Part shown: positions 1-9,503 of the stretch, in pieces
Position numbering within the stretch: position 1 is the stretch's first letter
Layout: each line of letters opens with the position of its first letter
Source of the DNA: Novipirellula aureliae
Lineage (GTDB): Bacteria > Planctomycetota > Planctomycetia > Pirellulales > Pirellulaceae
NCBI RefSeq assembly: GCF_007860185.1
Contig: NZ_SJPY01000004.1
Coordinates: 410,656-474,655, forward strand
Direction of reading: 5' to 3'
DNA: 64,000 nucleotides
The notes under the pieces: model-generated
Told to the model about the DNA's origin: nothing
The model's input: only the letters and a program-made list of their open reading frames with translations
Database searches by the model: none
Made by a program: the position numbers and the translations under genes

Positions 1-2809
1 ACGGCTTGACCGCTTGGCCAAGTTCGACGACTTCGGCACCAGCCAACCCTACGAAGTAGTTTCGCATGGGACGGAGCATCCTTTCACTCGATTCACTGCA
101 GCGAATTGACACAGGCACGGTTTCCTTCGGTGCGATATTTTGGCTCGCTCGGATTTTTCGAATCGCAACCACGACCTCTTGAAATTCATTGAACTGTTGC
201 TCGATCGCTTCGTCATGAAGTGACGCGTCCGCTTCGGGCCATGGTGCCGTCATGACAAAGCGAGGTGCTTTGGCGGGAGTAGCAAGCCCACGCACTGGAG
301 CCGCTTCGTTCAAGAAACCCCAGATCGATTCGGTGACAAACGGCATGATTGGGTGCAGTAACCGAAGCAGTGTATCGAGTCCATAGGCGATGACGGACTG
401 TGTCACTCCGCGAAGCGACTCGTCGGCCAAACGCGGTTTGGCGATTTCGATATAGAAGCTACAGAATTCGTTCCAGGCAAAATCGTAAAGGATTCGTGAG
501 GCTTCGGCGAAACGATAATGTTCGACAGCATCGGTCACGTCTCGTGTAACGGTCGACAATCGACTCAGTAGCCATCGATCTTCCAACGGCAAATTTCCTA
601 CGACGAGCGGCTGCGGCTTGTAGCCGTCAAAATTCATCAGCGCAAAACGGGCTGCATTCCACAGTTTATTAACAAAGTTTCGTGCGGTTTCAAACTTTTC
701 GCTCACCACGGCCGCTTTCGGCAATGCCTTATCCGCTTCGGTTTCCGCCCACTGGGTTGAGAAACTTTTCTTGCAAGCAGGGCATTCGACGACGGGCAAG
801 GATTGGTTCTTTTTGGTTTGATCGATCAGCTTTTCGCAATGCGGGCATTCGTATTGAACCGGCATCCGCACGTCTTGCGTTTCCGTCGCCAAGCGGGCCA
901 GACCGAACCGCAGTGAATCGGGGCCGAACTTGTCGATCACATCGTTAGGATCGACTCCGTTCCCCTTGCTCTTGCTCATCCCTTCTCCATTGCCATCCAG
1001 AATCTTTGGATGGATAAAGACCTCATGAAACGGGATTTCACCAATATTGTTGAGCCCCATCAACACCATTCGTGCTACCCACAAAGTGATGATATCACGC
1101 GAGGTAATCAGAGTGCTGGTTGGATAAAAATACTCAAGCTCCGCCGTCTTTTCCGGCCACCCAAGAGTGCTATGCGGCCACAATGCGGATGAGAACCATG
1201 TGTCGAGGACATCCTCATCACGCACCAAGCCAAGCGTTTGAACCTTCGCTTCAAGCTTCACATCGTCATCGCGAAGACAAACAAAAATGGAATAGGTTCC
1301 CGCATCATCGGGATCGATTCGTTGAGAGATCTTTCCAGAAGTGTATTCAGGAAAATCTTTCAGTTTTTGCTCGATCTCCTTCGCCTCGGATTCACGGATT
1401 CCACCTTTCGACCAGATCGGAATTTGGTGTCCCCACCATAATTGCCGACTGACCGGCCAATCCCGTTTCTCGCTTAGCCAATCCATATACCCTTTGCGGT
1501 ATCGCTCGGGGAAAATCTTCACACGTTCATCGGCGACAGCGTCCATCGCGGACTGAGCCAATTCGTCCATCGCGACGAACCATTGATCGGCTAGGTACGG
1601 TTCGATCGGCGTTTTGCTGCGGTCACTCAGTGGCAATTCGATCTCACGGTCTTCGATATCGCCAAGAAGTCCCGCCGACTCTAAATCGGCGACGACGGCT
1701 TTACGAGATGCGGGAATCGTCATCCCTTCGTAGGCACCCGCTTCGCAGTTAAGCGTCCCATCCGGATTCAAAATATTGATCATCGGTAAATCGGCACGTT
1801 TACCGACCTCGTAATCGTTCGGATCGTGGGCAGGGGTGATCTTTACCGCACCGGTCCCCATTTCTGGCTTGGCCCACTGGTCGGCGATGAGCGGGATCTC
1901 ACGCTTTAAAAGTGGCAGGACCAACTTGCGGCCATCGATCGCCATGTCACGCAACTTGACAAGTAGCGGCAGCATCTCCCTTCGCCGTGTGCGAAGTGCC
2001 TCGAGTTGCTTATTCAGTTCGACCTTCTCACCTTCGCTGGCGGACTTTAGCTTTTCGTCCAGCTCCGATTCAGCTACTTGGAACGCTTTTTCAGGATCGG
2101 GATGGACGGCAACGGCGGTATCGCCGAGCATCGTTTCCGGCCGAGTGGTGGCAATTTCAACTTGCGTCGGTTCGCCCGGTTGGGGGTCAATCACTGGGTA
2201 GAAAACATGCCAAAAATGTCCCTTCTTCGTTTCGCTAAACACCTCATCATCGCTGACGGCCGTCTGCAAAAACGTGTCCCAATTGACCAACCGCTTGCCA
2301 CGGTAGATTCGTTGTTTATTGAACAGATCGAAAAAGGTAGCTCGGACCGCAGCAGCACAAACATCATCAAGTGTAAATCGCAGACGATCCCAATCACACG
2401 AACACCCCATCCGTTTGAGTTGGTCGATGATTCGTGTTTCGTATTGGGCCTTCCAATCCCAAATCCGTTTGACCAACGCTTCGCGTCCGAGGTCGTGCCG
2501 CGACTTGTTCTCGTTTTGCTGGAGTCGTTTTTCCACGACCGCCTGTGTGGCGATCCCCGCATGATCGGTGCCAGGCATCCACAAGGTTTCGAATCCCTGC
2601 ATCCGTTTGGTTCGAATCATGATGTCTTGCAGCGTATTGTTCAAACCGTGGCCGAGGTGCAACGCACCGGTCACGTTGGGTGGCGGAATTACGATCGAGT
2701 AGGGTTTACGGGCGGGGTTCGGCTCTGCATGGGCACAGCCCGCTTTTTCCCAAGCCTCAGCAATTTCAGCAGCGGCCACGGTGTGATCGAATCGAGTCGG
2801 AATCGTCAT
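1..2809 (-). CDS. valS: Valyl-tRNA synthetase (3' end beyond window)
   Basis: Class I aminoacyl-tRNA synthetase that charges tRNA-Val in the cytoplasm. Translating the minus strand from the ATG at 2807-2809 gives MTIPTRFDHTVAAAEIAEAW, then PPPNVTGALHLGHG with the HIGH-type HLGH at residues 51-54, and GMSKSKGNGVD (KMSKS loop) near residue 611. The frame is still open at base 1, where it reads YFVGLAGAEVVELG, matching the start of the family's C-terminal coiled coil, so only some tens of residues are missing. Odd feature: between the catalytic core and the anticodon-binding domain there is a roughly 45-50-residue insertion with two CPxC knuckles (C655/C658 and C676/C679) that looks like a zinc ribbon. 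Identity is certain; the role of the insert is unknown. Confidence 0.96.
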   Translation of the reverse strand, partial: MTIPTRFDHTVAAAEIAEAWEKAGCAHAEPNPARKPYSIVIPPPNVTGALHLGHGLNNTLQDIMIRTKRMQGFETLWMPGTDHAGIATQAVVEKRLQQNENKSRHDLGREALVKRIWDWKAQYETRIIDQLKRMGCSCDWDRLRFTLDDVCAAAVRATFFDLFNKQRIYRGKRLVNWDTFLQTAVSDDEVFSETKKGHFWHVFYPVIDPQPGEPTQVEIATTRPETMLGDTAVAVHPDPEKAFQVAESELDEKLKSASEGEKVELNKQLEALRTRRREMLPLLVKLRDMAIDGRKLVLPLLKREIPLIADQWAKPEMGTGAVKITPAHDPNDYEVGKRADLPMINILNPDGTLNCEAGAYEGMTIPASRKAVVADLESAGLLGDIEDREIELPLSDRSKTPIEPYLADQWFVAMDELAQSAMDAVADERVKIFPERYRKGYMDWLSEKRDWPVSRQLWWGHQIPIWSKGGIRESEAKEIEQKLKDFPEYTSGKISQRIDPDDAGTYSIFVCLRDDDVKLEAKVQTLGLVRDEDVLDTWFSSALWPHSTLGWPEKTAELEYFYPTSTLITSRDIITLWVARMVLMGLNNIGEIPFHEVFIHPKILDGNGEGMSKSKGNGVDPNDVIDKFGPDSLRFGLARLATETQDVRMPVQYECPHCEKLIDQTKKNQSLPVVECPACKKSFSTQWAETEADKALPKAAVVSEKFETARNFVNKLWNAARFALMNFDGYKPQPLVVGNLPLEDRWLLSRLSTVTRDVTDAVEHYRFAEASRILYDFAWNEFCSFYIEIAKPRLADESLRGVTQSVIAYGLDTLLRLLHPIMPFVTESIWGFLNEAAPVRGLATPAKAPRFVMTAPWPEADASLHDEAIEQQFNEFQEVVVAIRKIRASQNIAPKETVPVSIRCSESSERMLRPMRNYFVGLAGAEVVELGQAVKP

Positions 2810-3551
2810 GATTATCAGCTATATCGGTTAACGGTCAAAAATCGAAATTTGGCTAAGAGGTGATGCCTAAAAGATTACCGATTTTTGGGGAAATAGGCTA
2901 TCGGAGGTCCCCAACCCTTGTTCCCAGCCTCCCATCTCCCGAACCCAGCCGTCGTGCCGTTTTTTACTCCAGCCAAGTCAACAGCGAAACCACCTCTCCC
3001 AAACTCCGTTCGGGAGGGGGCAATCGGAAGAGTGTGGAATAAGGAATGAGGGATGATTACGTTACTGTTTTCACTCTTCAAGCTTCGGCAAGCCCCCCTC
3101 CCTCGCGAATGCCTTAAGGGCGTCACTCGACCTCCCCCGGCTGCGCCGGGGGGAGGTTGTTTCGCTCCGAAATACAATCGATGTCCCGAGAGCTAAGCGA
3201 CATGGTGGCGAAGCCGTCTTGAGAAGTCATTGTGCGATTTATGGCACACGACTCATGGCTCAAGCGCCTACCCCGGATTATTCACGAGCGTTCTGATTTG
3301 AGAACGTTTGAAAAGAATTTGGGTGAGATTCGCAGGGGTGGGTGCTTTGGTGCTCGATCCGCGCGGACCGCCCCCTTACCCCCATTCAGAATTTCGTCTC
3401 GCCTCTGGCAGATTTAGGCACTGTTGAGGTCGGGCCGACAATACGTTCCTGATCGCTCAACCGAACGATATACTTTTTCTGCATGGGATACCTCCGTGTT
3501 CCCAATAGTATGACTCAAACAAAGATCTGAGCCAATCCTAATTCCTAGATG
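2810..3551. other. Gene-free stretch with two C-rich hairpins
   Basis: No convincing gene lies between valS and the 84-bp repeat array. Two imperfect palindromes of the CCTCCC...GGGAGG type are present, at 2993-3020 and 3130-3157. The second has arms ACCTCCCCCGGC and GCCGGGGGGAGGT around a TGC loop. They resemble the perfect hairpin at 47431-47463. Short open frames here have no recognisable product. Confidence 0.6.
3130..3157. repeat. C-rich palindrome (hairpin family A)
   Basis: Inverted repeat with 12-13-nt arms and a 3-nt loop; one arm carries an extra G. The core ACCTCCCCC/GGGGGAGGT is shared with the hairpin at 47431, but the inner bases differ on both arms (GGC/GCC here, AAGC/GCTT there), so pairing is kept. 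A weaker relative lies at 2993-3020. Confidence 0.6.
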
Positions 3552-4305
3552 TAACGCAGCACTAGCCTGCGAGGAATAAACCTGAATGACAGGCTGGAAG
3601 CCTATCCCACGGGTGTGTGGATTTTGAGCAGAGTGGCGTAGGCTTCTAGCCTGCGAGGAATGGACTTGAACGACAGGCTGGAAGCCTATCCCACGGGTGT
3701 GTGGATTTTGAGCAGAGTGGCGTAGGCTTCTAGCCTGCGAGGAATAAACTTGAATGACAGGCTGGAAGCCTATCCCACGGGTGTGTGGCTTTTGAGCAGA
3801 GTGGCGTAGGCTTCTAGCCTGCGAGGAATGAACTTGAATGACAGGCTGGAAGCCTATCCCACGGGTGTTTGGCTTTTGAGCGGAGTGGCGTAGGCTTCTA
3901 GCCTGCGAGGAATGAACTTGAATGACAGGCTGGAAGCCTATCCCACGGGTGTTTGGCTTTTGAGCGGAGTGGCGTAGGCTTCTAGCCTGCGAGGAATCGA
4001 TTTGAAATGACAGGCTGGAAGCCTATCCCACGAGTGTGTGGGTTTTGAGCGGAGTGGCGTAGGCTTCTAGCCTACGAGGAATCAATTTGAATGACAGGCT
4101 GGAAGCCTATCCCACGGGTGTGTGGATTTTGAGCAGAGTGGCGTAGGCTTCTAGCCTGCGAGGAATAAACCTGAATGACAGGCTGGAAGCCTATCCCACG
4201 GGTGTGTGGCTTTTGAGCAGTGTGGCGTAGGCTTCTAGCCTGCGAGGAATCGATTTGAAATGACAGGCTGGAAGCCTATCCCACGGGTGTGTGGATTTTG
4301 AGCAG
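3552..4305. repeat. Tandem array of nine 84-bp palindromic units
   Basis: The word GACAGGCTGGAAGCCT recurs at 3588, 3672, 3756, 3840, 3924, 4009, 4093, 4177 and 4262, a period of 84 (twice 85). Each unit holds two 21-nt arms (for example 3590-3610 and 3633-3653) that are reverse complements apart from three positions, so each can form a long stem-loop over about 22 bases. Each arm is also a small palindrome (AGGCT-n3-AGCCT). Copies differ by only a few substitutions. There are no unique spacers, so this is not a CRISPR array. It begins with a partial unit after valS and ends about 50 bases before the stop codon of the hydrolase gene. Confidence 0.92.
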
Positions 4306-4356
4306 ACGGTTGTTTGCTGAATCACGTAAAACATTTGCGGACCTTTGCTCGGAACC

Positions 4357-6093
4357 TTAATCGGTCAAAACCGTTGCGATCTCTTGAAAGAACTTCGGAG
4401 ACCACTCGGCGCTGCCGGGACCACTTTGCTTGCGCACTTGCACCACGACAAGCTCCTGGTCAGGATCGATGAGAAAAATGCAGCCTGAAAACGAGCCGTG
4501 CCCTAAGGTATTCGGCCCGAATAACAAGTCTTCGTCGTGTTTCGAATCCCGTGGCGCATCGGGCTTGAGATGCCGCTGGTAGTGAATGCCAATTCCTTCC
4601 ACGGCCGTGTCGCCATGACCGGCGACTTGCAACGGCCGCGGCAAGAGTCGCTCAAAGGTTCCTGGATGAATGAACTGCTGCGCCCCGTAGCTGCCCCCGT
4701 TGGCCATCCACTGACCCAAGAGCCCCAACTCCATCGCGGTGAACTCCCCAGAGGAACTGGCGTTACCCATCCGCACATCGCCGAAATGGAGTGGACGGAA
4801 AAGGTGCTCGTCGTAGAGCTTCGCGGCGTTCTTGCCGACGACGATCTCCATCGCCTTGGCCACCAACTCATACCCCAGTCCGCAGTAGGAGTATTTCACG
4901 CCTGGTTCGTTCACATCGATCCCGTTAAGCACGATGTTTTCCAGGTGTGCCGTATGCATGTCACCTAGCTCGCCGTGCCCCGACAATCCGCTCGTGTGAG
5001 TAAAGCATTGTCGGAAAGTGGGGACGTGTGAACCTTGATTGCGAAAATCGGGGAAAACAGTGGCTAACGAATCATCCAGGTCGATGAGTCCTTGGTCAAG
5101 AAACTGGCTGAACACAATCGCGGTGATCGTCTTGGTGATCGAAGCGACCCAGCAGCGATAGTCGCGGCCAATCGGTTGCCCCGCAGCATCCTTGCCGAAA
5201 GCTTCATGAGTGACGATCACGCCGTGGCGGGCGATGAGCGTCACAAACGGCTCGCCGGAATCCTTGGCCCAGGCGTGACAGACAGCGTCGATTCGGGCTT
5301 TGGCGTCAGCCGTCACGCCAGCTTGTTCGGTCGAACCGTCACGTAGTATCGGAGCAGGCGGATCCAAGTGTCTGGGCGGCTCCAATGCACGTACCTGGTC
5401 CTGTAACCCTTGGAGTTTGAGCTTCAGCGCTAAGTGGCATTCATCATTGCGGACCGCTGTCGATTCGATGTACGTTGCCGGGCGTCCCAGCGGCTCAATC
5501 TCGGTAAGTCCAGCCACGAGGACCGCCCCTTGTTCGCTGCCGAGCACGGTTCTTACCAGTGCGTCGTTTGCCAAGCGGACGATTTCGGTCTCGTGTTCTC
5601 GGAGTACGGCTGTCGCGTCCGGGCCAGGAAAGTTGGGAAATGCAACCGTCAAGTCTGGCAGGACGAAATTGGGGAGCTGCTCTGGCAAGGCATAGAAAGT
5701 TCGCGAACGTCGAATCGGGGTGCCGTTCGGGGCAGTCCCTTCGATCCAGGCGAGCCAGCGACCGGGCGCATTGGGTTCGGGTGACTCGTTGAGTTCCGCA
5801 TTGAACCAACGAACTCGCAACGGCTCATTGCCCCCCAGTCGGCGCACCGTTTCGACATCGCGCCACAGAACTCGGGGCGTCTCGCCGAGCTTGAAAATCC
5901 AACTGGCGGACTTCGCCAACATCAGTTCCTGCGACTGAAATTCCCGCCGCTCTTCCCGTTTGCGATTATCCGCGAGCTCCGTCATCATGGTGGTCAGACT
6001 CACGATGAGCAGCAGTGGCGAGATCCTTACCAGACTCCAATACAAGGTCATACCTATATTCTCCAACCAGCCTCGATCCCTAGCAATGGCCAC
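4357..6093 (-). CDS. Membrane-anchored beta-lactamase-family serine hydrolase
   Basis: A 578-residue protein with one hydrophobic segment near residues 17-37, a region of about 230 residues I do not recognise, and a C-terminal class C beta-lactamase/penicillin-binding-protein fold (roughly residues 265-578). The catalytic SxxK motif is SITK (S318, K321). The second motif, normally YxN, reads YSY (401-403), so the usual Asn is Tyr. A late HGSF probably takes the place of the KTG/HxG motif. The family contains peptidases, esterases and beta-lactamases, and the substrate cannot be told from sequence. The protein is probably anchored in the inner membrane with the domain outside. It stands alone, downstream of the DUF1571 gene on the same strand. 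Confidence 0.85.
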   Translation of the reverse strand: MAIARDRGWLENIGMTLYWSLVRISPLLLIVSLTTMMTELADNRKREERREFQSQELMLAKSASWIFKLGETPRVLWRDVETVRRLGGNEPLRVRWFNAELNESPEPNAPGRWLAWIEGTAPNGTPIRRSRTFYALPEQLPNFVLPDLTVAFPNFPGPDATAVLREHETEIVRLANDALVRTVLGSEQGAVLVAGLTEIEPLGRPATYIESTAVRNDECHLALKLKLQGLQDQVRALEPPRHLDPPAPILRDGSTEQAGVTADAKARIDAVCHAWAKDSGEPFVTLIARHGVIVTHEAFGKDAAGQPIGRDYRCWVASITKTITAIVFSQFLDQGLIDLDDSLATVFPDFRNQGSHVPTFRQCFTHTSGLSGHGELGDMHTAHLENIVLNGIDVNEPGVKYSYCGLGYELVAKAMEIVVGKNAAKLYDEHLFRPLHFGDVRMGNASSSGEFTAMELGLLGQWMANGGSYGAQQFIHPGTFERLLPRPLQVAGHGDTAVEGIGIHYQRHLKPDAPRDSKHDEDLLFGPNTLGHGSFSGCIFLIDPDQELVVVQVRKQSGPGSAEWSPKFFQEIATVLTD

Positions 6094-6265
6094 GTCACCT
6101 GCAAGCTGGTGGCGTGACTCCTGTGATTGGCAATACCATTTCCGGACGGTTCGTTTCTAGAGCTGGCCACCCGACCCCGCCACCCGAACCTGTTCACGAA
6201 CCCATTCACGAAATCCACGGCGACCTCTCGTAAACGTGAGCGAACGAAGCTCTTTTTCGAACACT

Positions 6266-7111
6266 TTATTCGGGAGAATCCAATTTGGTCTTGCTAAAGT
6301 CAGCGTCCGTCAAACCAACATTCAATTGTAGATTGACGTAGGTATACTCTTCAATCAGAGGTGGCTCCATGCCTTCCCGTTCTGGCCAATCGTGTACCGT
6401 GATCCGAATGGGTACGTGTAGCGTGTCGTCGAAAAACAGGCTCGCTTTGTGGAACTCGACTCCGTCAACTCGATTGGGGTGAACCACCTGAATGTGAGTG
6501 CAAACTCGATCCTTTACCTTGGCTTTACGAAAATAGGACACTTTTGTATTTGTTGCATCGGGATCGTTTTCCATGTCGTTCGTAACGAGTTCGATGAGCC
6601 GTTGGATCATCTTGTCGAATCCAAGGTCCGTGATCGGATAGTTGCTTTCCCGCTTCGCAGCCGAGCCGTGCGGATCGATTTCGAGTTTCACATAATTGAA
6701 CGAAAGTCCGCCCTTACGGACTAGCATCATTCCATTGTTCTTGCCCTCAACGTACAAGACTTTGCGTCCCCTCAAACTGCTTGGCGCCAGATAATTTAGG
6801 AACACCGCCATTGGGCGATCGGTACGACCACCATCGCTCGGTGCACAACGCATCTGAACCTGAATACACTGTGCCTTCTGAAGTTCACCATTCATCCGTT
6901 CGCGTTTAAAAATATAACACGAGTAATCGCGTATATTTTTCTCAATGTAGTCGCAATGAAGATTGGCGTAGCGCAAGGGCTCCAAGAGAGGATGCGTGTC
7001 GGTTGTGGGTTCTTTCGATGCTATTTCATCTGCGGGCGCATTGGCGATCAAACCAAACATACAGAAAATCGTCGCCAAGCCAGAGAGCAAATGCTGACCA
7101 AACTGATTCAT
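6266..7111 (-). CDS. DUF1571-family secreted protein
   Basis: A 281-residue protein resembling the DUF1571 family found in planctomycetes (assignment by overall pattern). I place the start at the ATG at 7109-7111 because it gives a clean signal peptide (MNQFGQHLLSGLATIFCMFG, then cleavage after NAPA) and a G-rich stretch lies just upstream. An in-frame ATG 19 codons earlier (7168) would add a hydrophilic leader that a secreted protein does not need. The mature part has paired cysteines (LHCDY, YSCYIF, AQCIQVQMRC) and a beta-rich pattern. Function is unknown; export to periplasm or cell surface is inferred. Confidence 0.8.
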   Translation of the reverse strand: MNQFGQHLLSGLATIFCMFGLIANAPADEIASKEPTTDTHPLLEPLRYANLHCDYIEKNIRDYSCYIFKRERMNGELQKAQCIQVQMRCAPSDGGRTDRPMAVFLNYLAPSSLRGRKVLYVEGKNNGMMLVRKGGLSFNYVKLEIDPHGSAAKRESNYPITDLGFDKMIQRLIELVTNDMENDPDATNTKVSYFRKAKVKDRVCTHIQVVHPNRVDGVEFHKASLFFDDTLHVPIRITVHDWPEREGMEPPLIEEYTYVNLQLNVGLTDADFSKTKLDSPE

Positions 7112-7526
7112 GAATACAGCCCCCCTACTTCCGAAAAGTTGTCCGAGTTCGCGCTGGACGGGGATCAAACCATGCTGCCGCCTGAAGAATCAGCAATCGA
7201 TCGACACCTCTCACGCTCTAAACACACGCGTCGTGAAGCAAGTGGTTTCCCGCACTCGCAATCCTATACGCGAATGTCATGGCACCTGAGCAGAGATTTC
7301 AATAAAAATGATATTGCGTCACCAGCTAGGATCGGTTGCATCGATCAATCAAAGTTTGACGCTGTTTCGATGCGCCCGATTTCAATCGTCACCGCTCAAA
7401 CGGCTAATCGACATAAGCGTTAAAGTCAAGCCTATCGAATAGGTTGTTCCAGTCCAGCCTTTCAGAACGGTTGAGCGTTGATTTCGGATTCTGACGAATA
7501 TCGCCGATAAATGGTCTGTTGCTTCT
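7112..7526. other. Divergent intergenic region
   Basis: About 415 bases between the divergently read DUF1571 and porin genes. It must hold both promoters, but I see no clear -35/-10 pair, operator or hairpin. Small open frames in it are not supported by any recognisable protein. Confidence 0.4.
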
Positions 7527-8987
7527 TTGTCGCCTTCGAGGGTGGTTCCAGCTTTGCGAGTATTGACACTAGCCTTTCTGACATGCGTCCTGATGCGGTA
7601 CACGATCGCATCCGACGGCGGGTTGGTGGACTTGCAGTCGGAAGACTTTATCGGCTACATCGATGTGGCCCCCGTCACAGTTCCCGGCACAGTTCCTAAC
7701 AGCGAGGGTCCGTCGGATAGCCGATCTGTATGGGAGACACCACCGAACGATGCCATGAATACGGTAAGTCAGCTTGACTGGCTCGACCGCACCAAAGTTG
7801 GCTACGACGACGGTTTTATGATCGCGAGCACTGACGATTTGGACTTAGACACGGGACGTTATCCGTTCAAAATAAAACTGAACGGCTGGGGCCAGTTACG
7901 ACACACGATCTCAAATTTCGCCCCCCCCAATCTCGATCTGAATCAATTCCAACTCAAACGAGGACGCCTCGTTTTTTCTGGCACCGCGTTCAATCCTGAC
8001 TTCTCCTATTACCTGCAACTCGATGGTCGCAGCAGTAGCGGCGACAACGTGCGACTGATTGACTACTATTTGAATTACGATTTTGGTCACACCATTTGGG
8101 CATTAGATCCCGGAACGATTGGCTTTCGAACAGGCAAGTACAAGATGCCGTTCTCGATGGCACGCGGGATGACGGGACGTGAATTCGAATTCACGGATCG
8201 GTCGATGGCCAGCATGTTCTTCGACGTCAACCGCAGTTTTGCCTGGGGGCTCTATGGACAGCTAGAGCTGTTCCAAAAGCCGGTCTCTTGGGAGACCGCC
8301 ATCTTCAACGGCTTGGTAACCGGCGGTGCGGAGACGGGAAGTAGTGGAACATTGGATAACAATTTCGCGTACTCAGGTCGGATTTCGACCAATCTCACTG
8401 GCGATTGGGGCCAGAGTGAGTTGGCCGATTTTGAGATACATCAACGTCTAGCAATGCGTGTAGGATGCGGATTTGCTTCCTCGGTAATCGACCGTAGTGG
8501 AAGTACCGAATTCGACAGCCTTCGCGTCGTTGACTCGGGAAGCACGCTCGCTAGTATCCTTCCCGCTGACGTCGATAGCTACTCCGCCTCGCTTTACTCC
8601 GTCGACACGTCACTGAAATACCGAGGTTGGTCTTCGACACTGGAATATTACTTTCGCAACGTGACCGACATCACCGGACCGTCGTCCGTTCCCAATCTGT
8701 TCGACCATGGCTTTTGGTTCCAACTTGGTTACTTTGTGATCCCACGAAAATTGGAGTTGCTCACCAGGTGGTCACGCGTTGATGGAAACTCCGGATCGCT
8801 TGGGGAACAAGATCAGAGTGCTGAAGAAATAGCGGGTGGATTGGCTTGGTACTTCCGAGGAAATCAAGCCAAACTTGTTGTCGATGCGACACACCTCGAT
8901 GGAGCACCGATTGACTCTTCATCGCTCGATATCACTCCAGGCGATGTGGGGTGGCTCTTTCGGTCTCAGATTCAGTTCAGCTTTTAA
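7527..8987 (+). CDS. Porin of the phosphate-selective O/P type
   Basis: A 486-residue outer-membrane beta-barrel of the Porin_O_P (OprO/OprP-like) family. The N-terminus gives a signal peptide ending near YTIAS. The protein then has many alternating hydrophobic/aromatic strands, the family-typical stretch LKRGRLVFSGTAFNPDFSYY, then GFRTGKYKMPFS and EFTDRSMA, and ends in a strand closing with Phe (FRSQIQFSF), typical of outer-membrane barrels. The start is TTG at 7527; a GTG at 7542 would also leave a working signal peptide, and no strong ribosome-binding site separates them. In this family transport of phosphate or other anions is known for a few members only, so the substrate is not assigned. 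Confidence 0.87.
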   Translation: MSPSRVVPALRVLTLAFLTCVLMRYTIASDGGLVDLQSEDFIGYIDVAPVTVPGTVPNSEGPSDSRSVWETPPNDAMNTVSQLDWLDRTKVGYDDGFMIASTDDLDLDTGRYPFKIKLNGWGQLRHTISNFAPPNLDLNQFQLKRGRLVFSGTAFNPDFSYYLQLDGRSSSGDNVRLIDYYLNYDFGHTIWALDPGTIGFRTGKYKMPFSMARGMTGREFEFTDRSMASMFFDVNRSFAWGLYGQLELFQKPVSWETAIFNGLVTGGAETGSSGTLDNNFAYSGRISTNLTGDWGQSELADFEIHQRLAMRVGCGFASSVIDRSGSTEFDSLRVVDSGSTLASILPADVDSYSASLYSVDTSLKYRGWSSTLEYYFRNVTDITGPSSVPNLFDHGFWFQLGYFVIPRKLELLTRWSRVDGNSGSLGEQDQSAEEIAGGLAWYFRGNQAKLVVDATHLDGAPIDSSSLDITPGDVGWLFRSQIQFSF

Positions 8988-9503
8988 ACGGCTCTTCCCG
9001 AGAATCGGTAGGAGACATTTCAAAACGGTGGAAGGACGCGAACGACATCCCGTGTGGCTACGATACAACCGCGACTTGCGTGAATCGACTTTACCATCGC
9101 TGCCCTCGTTACGTTCCTCTTTCGCTCCATCGCATCGGCCCAAAACGAGCACGCCTTTCCTGCCCCTACTCACACGATGCTAGGCAAGGTCACCGCGGTG
9201 GAACGAGCCACCGCGCCAACAACGGACGCACAACTTGCCGCATTAGCAATCGTAAGGCAAAAGAGAGCCTGTGGGTTCTGTGGCCTGCTAAATCAATCGA
9301 AAAGCTAGGTATTTTCATGAAATGAAATGCCATATCGTGTTGCCCGGCAGCGACGGTAGATCCGGATTCGGTCCATGCTGGACGGCTCGAAGAACGAATT
9401 ATACGATGGGGATCGTGGACGCGCTGAAGCTGCCTTTATCTCCTTGGCAAATGGATGGTAAAGGTTTCACATCAAGTTTGATAACCAAAGGTCGGCACCA
9501 GAA
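8988..9503. other. Gene-free stretch, possible degraded secreted-protein gene
   Basis: No intact gene. One plus-strand frame (about 9084-9308) has a signal-peptide-like run, FTIAALVTFLFRSIASAQ, followed by about 50 residues. It follows a TGA directly and has no ATG, GTG or TTG before the hydrophobic run, so if it was ever a gene it is decayed. Confidence 0.3.

Noticed and set aside
2078..2863. Long plus-strand frame over the start of valS
   Set aside because: It lies antisense to the unmistakable catalytic part of valS and its translation has no known motif.
3552..4305. CRISPR array
   Set aside because: Units are near-identical over the full 84 bases without unique spacers, and no cas genes are present.
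9084..9308. Signal-peptide-like open frame after the porin gene
   Set aside because: It follows a stop directly and has no ATG, GTG or TTG before the hydrophobic run.
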